Positions 6,751 through 9,129 of a DNA stretch of 9,129 nucleotides are shown here, piece by piece. A program made the position numbers and the translations under genes. The notes below the pieces were generated by a model. That model was given only the letters and a program-made list of their open reading frames with translations, was not told the DNA's origin and searched no databases. The DNA comes from a bacterium (GTDB taxonomy: Bacteria > Omnitrophota > Gorgyraeia > Velamenicoccales > JABMQK01). The first letter of the stretch is position 1; each line of letters starts with the position of its first letter. The stretch lies in NCBI GenBank assembly GCA_013203265.1, contig JABMQK010000148.1, forward strand, positions 1 through 9,129, written 5' to 3'.

Positions 6751-7110
6751 CTAAATATTTCTCTCTACGCTTTTAAGTATATCTTTTGAGGAGAAGGGTT
6801 TTACTATATAATCGACCGCTCCGGCTTTTATCGCTTCGGTTGCTGTCTCTACACTTTTATATCCAGTGATTATTATAACTTTTAGTTTTGGTTCTTTTTC
6901 CTTAATCTCTCTTAAAACATCTATCCCGCTCATCCGTGGCATTTTGATATCTAATAGTAAAAGATCAAATTTTTTTCCTGTGTCAAGTAGCCTTAAAAAT
7001 TCCTGTCCGTTATTGCAGAAAGAAATCTCATAATTATCTTTTAAGATTAGATTTAGTGATTCCCTGATACCTAATTCATCATCGCAAATCAAAATTTGCT
7101 TTTTAGACAT
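6751..7110 (-). CDS. Stand-alone response regulator receiver protein (NtrC-type REC)
   Basis: A 119-residue single receiver domain. D10/D11 form the acidic pair, D54 in LLLDIKMPRMSG is the phospho-acceptor, T82 in IIITGY is the switch residue, and K104 in YIVKPF is the conserved Lys. The KSVETATEAIKAGAVDYIVKPF-like segment is typical of receivers from NtrC/AtoC-family regulators, but no AAA+ or DNA-binding domain follows and the gene ends cleanly with TAG. AAAGGAG (7117-7123) lies 6 bp before the ATG. It begins 22 bp after the XRE-cupin stop and is probably co-transcribed with it. It converges on the HD-GYP gene with a 59-bp gap. Its cognate kinase is unknown; the membrane kinase or the partial kinase at the left edge are candidates. 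Confidence 0.92.
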   Translation of the reverse strand: MSKKQILICDDELGIRESLNLILKDNYEISFCNNGQEFLRLLDTGKKFDLLLLDIKMPRMSGIDVLREIKEKEPKLKVIIITGYKSVETATEAIKAGAVDYIVKPFSSKDILKSVERNI

Positions 7111-7132
7111 TTATAACTCCTTTCTTTTAATG

Positions 7133-7690
7133 CTACAAAGCTACAGGGCTTGTAACTACAAGGCATTTTGTTGGTTTCTTACCTATATTTATAAAGCGAT
7201 GGGGAAGAGAAGAGTTAAAATATAGGCTAGAGCCTTTTTTAAGATTATACGGTTTACCCTCTATATTTAGCTGTATTTTACCATCCGTACAAAACACAAA
7301 TTTTTCAGTTCCTGTAACATTTTCTTCAAGATGGGTTTTTCCTTGAGGTTCAAGCAGCAGAAGCTGAGGCAACATGTTATTTTTTTGAGCGTTTTTAGTT
7401 AGAATTATAGATTTTGCTTTTTCATCATAAGAGAATACTTCGGCTTCCTGAGTAGTTTTTTCATTAAATGGTGTTATTTTATCCCGCGGAACTTCTATGC
7501 CTTCGTAGAGATCCTTTAGGTTGAGATTTAATGCTTCGCATATTTTCATATGAGTGCGTAATGTCCCTGGTGTTATTGCGTTCTCAATTCTACTTAGAGT
7601 AGCTTTTCCCACACCTGATTTTCTTGAAATATCATCGAGTGTTAAATCACGGGATTTTCTTAACATTTTAAGCTTTTCTCCAACGTTCAT
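7133..7690 (-). CDS. XRE-family transcriptional regulator with C-terminal cupin domain
   Basis: 185 residues, the usual size for HTH-cupin regulators. The N-terminal XRE helix-turn-helix spans about 3-62 with the recognition helix near 28-36 (GKATLSRIE) and the LTLDDISRKSGV turn before it. The cupin fold lies at about 105-183 with SSLPHRFIN near its end. The first cupin motif has only one of the two usual histidines (KTHLEEN), so metal binding is doubtful and a small-molecule sensor role is more likely. It starts after a GGGGGGTG Shine-Dalgarno-like run (7693-7700) and is first gene of a two-gene operon with the receiver. A good promoter lies about 90 bp upstream. GGAAC-type boxes in the divergent region suggest autoregulation and control of the secreted-protein gene at 8039; this is inference. 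Confidence 0.9.
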   Translation of the reverse strand: MNVGEKLKMLRKSRDLTLDDISRKSGVGKATLSRIENAITPGTLRTHMKICEALNLNLKDLYEGIEVPRDKITPFNEKTTQEAEVFSYDEKAKSIILTKNAQKNNMLPQLLLLEPQGKTHLEENVTGTEKFVFCTDGKIQLNIEGKPYNLKKGSSLYFNSSLPHRFINIGKKPTKCLVVTSPVAL

Positions 7691-7737
7691 TTCACCCCCC
7701 TAATTTATACGTATCACTATTTAGGTATTCTTTATTT

Positions 7738-7770
7738 ACACCCTTAGAAAACTTTGTTCTCTAAGGGTGT
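7738..7770. other. Strong stem-loop at the predicted 5' end of the XRE operon transcript
   Basis: Arms 7738-7752 and 7756-7770 pair over 15 bp with one mismatch (the 11-bp core is ACACCCTTAGA/TCTAAGGGTGT) and a 3-nt loop TTT. Read on the minus strand it starts about 5 nt after the predicted transcription start, in the 5' leader of the XRE mRNA. No T-run follows on the minus strand and only TTT on the plus strand, so a classical terminator is unlikely. It could stabilise the mRNA 5' end or, as DNA, serve as an operator over the initiation region. Confidence 0.6.
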
Positions 7771-7781
7771 TTACTTAAACA

Positions 7782-7810
7782 AGCATAACACGTTTTAATT
7801 AAGACGTCAA
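7782..7810 (-). promoter_or_regulatory. Sigma70-type promoter of the XRE-receiver operon
   Basis: On the minus strand TTGACG (7805-7810) and TATGCT (7782-7787) are separated by exactly 17 bp, each one or two bases from consensus. The predicted start is near 7775, giving a leader of about 85 nt that opens with the strong stem-loop and ends with the XRE Shine-Dalgarno. Confidence 0.55.
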
Positions 7811-7827
7811 GAATTATTGTTAAGAAT

Positions 7828-7854
7828 GGAACTTTTGTTTATAAAAAGGAACTT
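7828..7854. promoter_or_regulatory. Direct pair of GGAACTT boxes (candidate operator A)
   Basis: GGAACTT occurs at 7828-7834 and 7848-7854, exactly 20 bp apart, or about two helical turns, so both face the same side of the helix. The pair starts 17 bp upstream of the -35 of the XRE promoter. It shares the GGAAC core with the boxes at 7928-7965, suggesting one factor binds both. The XRE-cupin protein encoded next door is the obvious candidate; binding is inferred. Confidence 0.45.
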
Positions 7855-7927
7855 ATGCGAAGATTTATTAATTTATTATTGAGTTTTTACCGACGAATAA
7901 ATGCCAAAATCATATGGCCAAATCATT

Positions 7928-7965
7928 GTTCCAGAAAAGGAAATAATTGTTGACAAAAACGGAAC
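7928..7965. promoter_or_regulatory. GTTCC/GGAA/GGAAC boxes over the plus-strand promoter (candidate operator B)
   Basis: GTTCC (7928-7932) and GGAA (7939-7942) form an inverted repeat TTCC-AGAAAA-GGAA. A further GGAAC (7961-7965) lies between the -35 and -10 of the plus-strand promoter, 22 bp from the GGAA. Occupancy would block RNA polymerase, so repression of the 8039 gene is the natural prediction. The motif core matches operator A. Confidence 0.45.
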
Positions 7966-7978
7966 AAAGTGGTATATT
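7950..7978 (+). promoter_or_regulatory. Strong sigma70 promoter for the secreted-protein gene
   Basis: Consensus -35 TTGACA (7950-7955), a 17-bp spacer, and -10 TATATT (7973-7978) preceded by TGG (extended -10). The predicted start is near 7985, leaving a leader of about 54 nt before the GTG at 8039. This is the best promoter in the window and is not matched in the coupled left-hand genes. Confidence 0.7.
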
Positions 7979-8023
7979 AAAATTGCTTTCCAAAGCCCCG
8001 CCACGGTAAAATGATATAAAAAT

Positions 8024-8028
8024 GGAGG
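8024..8028 (+). promoter_or_regulatory. Ribosome binding site that fixes the GTG start at 8039
   Basis: A full GGAGG lies 10 bp before GTG (8039-8041). No ATG in this frame begins between the promoter and the signal-peptide coding region, so the GTG is the only start giving a complete signal peptide. Confidence 0.65.
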
Positions 8029-8038
8029 ATAAATAAGA

Positions 8039-9129
8039 GTGCCTCACTTATTAAAAAAAATATCTAAGAAAATCCAACCATTTAATTTGCCACAGTATGT
8101 AATCTTAATAATCACTATCCTTATAATTAATCTTAATAGTGTAGCTATTGCTGATCCACCAACATCAATACAAATAATAGAAAAACCTTTTATTGAACCT
8201 GATCACACACCTCCTTCAATACCAGAAGTTCTTGATGATGGTGAATATACGATTTCTTCAAGTCAGCTCCATGCAATATGGAGTTCGATTGACCCTCAAT
8301 CTGGCATTTCTGGATATCGATATGGAATTGGTACAATCCCTGGTTTTGTAGATGTAGTTGATTGGACATTTGTGGGATTAGAAACTGGAGTTACTCATAT
8401 TGGATTAAATTTAGAAGACGGAGAAAGTTACTATTTTACTGTGAGCGCAAGGAACGGTGTCGGTCTTTGGTCGAAACGAGGTATTTCAAACGGTATAGTA
8501 GTAGATACCCAACCCCCTCAAGGCACAATTATCATTAACAATGATCAGCCTTATACAAATTCAATATCCGTAACCTTAAGCCTTTCTGCTTCTGACAGTA
8601 CGAGTGGAATGGTGGTAGGCGCTCAAATGCAATTCTCTAATGATAATATTGAATGGTCTATTCCAGAAGGCTATGATGCAACAAAAGTTTGGATATTAAG
8701 TGAGGGCGATGGAGAAAAAACAGTATATGTTAGATTTAGAGATGTAGCAGGTAACTGGTCAGGACCTTTTTTTGATGATATATTCTTTGACGATACACCG
8801 CCAGTAATTACTGGTGTTTATGACGATGGTGAGTTTACTTTTTCCAGAACTGAATTACATGCAACCTGGTTAGCTCAAGATGATGGAGCACCGATTGTAG
8901 AATATCAATATGCCATTGGCACAGTGCAGGGAGAGACAGGTAATAATATTGTTGATTGGATATCCACTGGTCTTAACACAGAGGAAATAGTAACAGGTCT
9001 TTCTCTAACAGTGGGTCAGATATATTATTTTAACGTTAAGGCCAGAAATGGTGCTGATCTTTGGTCCGATATTGGTTCCTCTGATGGAATAACTGTTTTA
9101 AATCAAGCCCCTGAGATTACGTCTTTAAT
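8039..9129 (+). CDS. Exported protein with FN3-like/Ig-like repeats (partial, 3' end outside window)
   Basis: An open frame of 363 codons from GTG to the right edge, with no stop. The N-terminus has a lysine-rich n-region (K6, K7, K10, K11), a hydrophobic stretch at about 21-36 and a probable cleavage after A38 (AIA-D), so it is secreted by Sec. A repeat opens at 66 (DDGEYTISSSQLHAIW) and recurs at 262 (DDGEFTFSRTELHATW). Each copy continues with YxYxIGT, a W in VDW, Y-Y/YY-F-x-V-x-A-R-N-G and LWS, a fibronectin-III-like pattern. Between them (about 157-255) is an Ig-like module with YTNS, LSASDSTSGM, QFSNDN, GDGEKTVYVRFRDVAGNWS, a type common in large bacterial surface proteins. Probable role: cell-surface or secreted structural or adhesion protein. 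Sorting signals or catalytic domains would lie beyond the window. It has its own strong promoter and GGAAC boxes. Confidence 0.85.
   Translation, partial: MPHLLKKISKKIQPFNLPQYVILIITILIINLNSVAIADPPTSIQIIEKPFIEPDHTPPSIPEVLDDGEYTISSSQLHAIWSSIDPQSGISGYRYGIGTIPGFVDVVDWTFVGLETGVTHIGLNLEDGESYYFTVSARNGVGLWSKRGISNGIVVDTQPPQGTIIINNDQPYTNSISVTLSLSASDSTSGMVVGAQMQFSNDNIEWSIPEGYDATKVWILSEGDGEKTVYVRFRDVAGNWSGPFFDDIFFDDTPPVITGVYDDGEFTFSRTELHATWLAQDDGAPIVEYQYAIGTVQGETGNNIVDWISTGLNTEEIVTGLSLTVGQIYYFNVKARNGADLWSDIGSSDGITVLNQAPEITSL

Noticed and set aside
7903..7927. Direct repeat GCCAAAATCAT / GCCAAATCATT, 14 bp apart
   Set aside because: Short, imperfect and not aligned with either promoter; could be a binding site but nothing else supports it.
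7985..8028. Leader segment with CCAAAGCCCCGCCACGG-like bases, faintly like part of a cyclic di-GMP-I riboswitch
   Set aside because: The leader is only about 54 nt. The paired P1/P2 helices and tetraloop-receptor expected of that riboswitch are absent, so the likeness is short and probably chance.

Overview
The window is AT-rich DNA. It carries a plus-strand run of signalling and biosynthetic genes (1-6691), a short convergent minus-strand regulatory operon (6751-7690), and the start of a secreted repeat protein on the plus strand (8039 to the right edge). There are no RNA genes, insertion sequences or CRISPR arrays. Low G+C, short intergenic gaps, a TM/GAF/kinase protein, stand-alone receivers, an HD-GYP protein, an XRE-cupin regulator and a large exported Ig/FN3-like protein suggest an uncultivated, probably diderm bacterium. 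The gene style resembles Omnitrophota or related environmental lineages, but this is an inference from gene content; no marker gene is present.

Left block (1-4959): the last 23 codons of a histidine-kinase-like protein overlap by 4 bp (ATGA) a phytoene-desaturase-type FAD oxidoreductase. That gene overlaps by 8 bp a beta-ketoacyl-ACP synthase with a complete Cys-His-His triad. Three bases later begins a 721-residue membrane histidine kinase (about nine TM helices, GAF, variant H-box, HATPase). Two lipid- or polyene-type enzymes are thus embedded between two sensor kinases in one tightly coupled unit. Base composition rises abruptly inside the kinase gene, near the TM/GAF boundary.

Middle block (4960-6691): a 134-bp gap holds a GC-rich hairpin element flanked by 8-bp direct repeats. 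It is followed by a stand-alone receiver and a GAF/HD-GYP protein predicted to hydrolyse cyclic di-GMP. The HD-GYP GAF is recognisably paralogous to the kinase GAF, so the two proteins may read related signals. The HD-GYP gene has an extended -10 so close to its ATG that its transcript may be leaderless.

Right block (6751-9129): an XRE-cupin repressor-like protein and a second stand-alone receiver form a minus-strand operon. A 348-bp divergent control region separates it from the gene for an exported protein with two copies of a tryptophan-rich FN3-like repeat around an Ig-like module. The region shows two face-to-face sigma70-type promoters, a strong hairpin at the predicted 5' end of the XRE transcript, and four GGAAC-type boxes. 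The boxes are good candidates for the XRE protein's operator.
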